From positions 1-14,962 of the forward strand of contig JAIYAA010000302.1 in NCBI GenBank assembly GCA_027489295.1: a stretch of DNA of 14,962 nucleotides, in the 5' to 3' direction. Origin of the DNA: Sphingomonadales bacterium. Its GTDB lineage: Bacteria > Pseudomonadota > Alphaproteobacteria > Sphingomonadales > Sphingomonadaceae. Each line of letters opens with the position of its first letter. Within the stretch, counting starts at the first letter, position 1. This document shows, piece by piece, positions 14,476 to 14,962 of the stretch. The notes beneath the pieces were generated by a model. The model saw only the letters and a list, made by a program, of their open reading frames with translations. It searched no databases and was not told where the DNA came from. The position numbers were made by a program, and so were the translations under genes.

Positions 14476-14643
14476 TCACGTCAGACGGGCAATCGGGGCG
14501 CCCAGCGATCGGCCGAACATTTCGAGCCGGCTGGCATAGGCCCGGGCGAGGCTGCGATGCGCATAGCGGGCCTCGCGCGATGGCGCAGTGGCGGCGAGCG
14601 CCAGTGACAGCGCGTGGCGGCGGCGGAGATAGTCGATGTCCAT
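14476..14643 (-). CDS. 55-residue small protein of unknown function
   Basis: The frame runs from ATG 14641-14643 to TGA at 14476 and encodes MDIDYLRRRHALSLALAATA, then SREARYAHRSLARAYASRLE and a short tail ending in GAPIARLT. GGGAG lies six bases before the ATG. The predicted fold is two amphipathic Ala/Arg-rich helices joined by PSREA. I recall short sphingomonad proteins opening with M-x-I-D-Y-L and of similar length, function unknown. It lies 64 bases upstream of the antitoxin-like gene on the same strand. The two-helix layout recalls the 91-residue protein at 12111-12386, but identity is too low to call them paralogues by eye. Confidence 0.65.
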   Translation of the reverse strand: MDIDYLRRRHALSLALAATAPSREARYAHRSLARAYASRLEMFGRSLGAPIARLT

Positions 14644-14796
14644 GATCGGCTCCCAGGTCGGGTAAGCGGGAGCGCGTCTGTCTCTCAGTCGCGGGCGCCT
14701 ACGGAGGAACCTGCCAGCGATACACTGGATATAGGGTGGGGGCGCGCAACAACCTACCCCCCGCGGGGAATTAACCGCCGTGCGCTCCGCCGCGCC

Positions 14797-14961
14797 TCAG
14801 CGCATCAGCCCGCCCGCGCGGAGCGCAGCCTCGATCACCTTGCCGATATCGTGCCGCCCAGGGGCCTTGCTATGGGTGGCGCCCGGCGACGGCAGCTTCC
14901 ACTCGGCGATGCCGGGTAGTGCCGGTACCGGTTCGAGGGTACGCCCTTCGTGATTGTCGAT
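14797..14961 (-). CDS. C-terminal fragment of an unidentified protein
   Basis: A frame open from the right edge ends at TGA 14797 and gives 54 residues, with IDNHEGRTLEPVPALPGIAE near the start and HDIGKVIEAALRAGGLMR at the end. The amino-acid makeup and the final amphipathic helix look like a real protein. I do not recognise the family from this much sequence. The 153 bases between this stop and the next minus-strand ATG contain a 10-base palindrome (14759-14768, CCCCGCGGGG) but no clear terminator. Confidence 0.55.
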   Translation of the reverse strand: MDNHEGRTLEPVPALPGIAEWKLPSPGATHSKAPGRHDIGKVIEAALRAGGLMR

Positions 14962-14962
14962 C

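Noticed and set aside
1..14962. tRNA, rRNA, CRISPR array, insertion sequence or prophage signs
   Set aside because: No cloverleaf, repeat-spacer pattern, transposase or integrase was found on reading both strands, and gene density and composition are even.

Overview
The window reads as chromosomal DNA from a sphingomonad-like alphaproteobacterium (Sphingomonas or a close relative). This is inferred from the very high GC, the use of GTG starts in overlapping operon genes, and small proteins that resemble sphingomonad families from memory. No database search was possible, so the genus is an inference.

Layout. Positions 3-176 (+) are the last 57 codons of a POT-type peptide transporter. From 10628 down to 200 (-) runs one compact nine-gene chemosensory operon. 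In transcription order it encodes a soluble receptor with two MCP signalling tips, a protein with three CheW domains, CheB, CheR, CheA, a 77-residue STAS-like protein, CheY, a CheC phosphatase and a PAS hybrid histidine kinase. Most neighbours overlap by 1-8 bases; the only sizeable internal gap (78 bases) lies before cheY. A 150-base divergent region (10629-10778) separates the operon from a CPA1-type Na+/H+ antiporter (10779-12074, +). The right third holds minus-strand accessory genes: a 91-residue small protein with a structured leader and a possible EcfG-type stress promoter, a 149-residue protein of unknown function, a transglutaminase-like protein, an antitoxin-like protein with an MbcA/ParS (DUF2384) domain, a 55-residue protein, and the C-terminus of an unidentified protein running off the right edge.

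How it works together. The soluble receptor should form cytoplasmic arrays with the triple-CheW scaffold and CheA. CheA would phosphorylate CheY and CheB, CheR and CheB would tune the receptor by methylation and demethylation, and CheC would remove phosphate from CheY. The STAS-like protein and the PAS hybrid kinase are extra modules that could modulate CheA output or add a second input. No flagellar, cheZ or cheD genes are visible, so the output (swimming, type IV pili or another function) is open. The most unusual features are the paired double-tip receptor and three-domain CheW scaffold. Next come the toxin-less DUF2384 gene beside a transglutaminase, and the hairpin-rich leader of the 91-residue gene.
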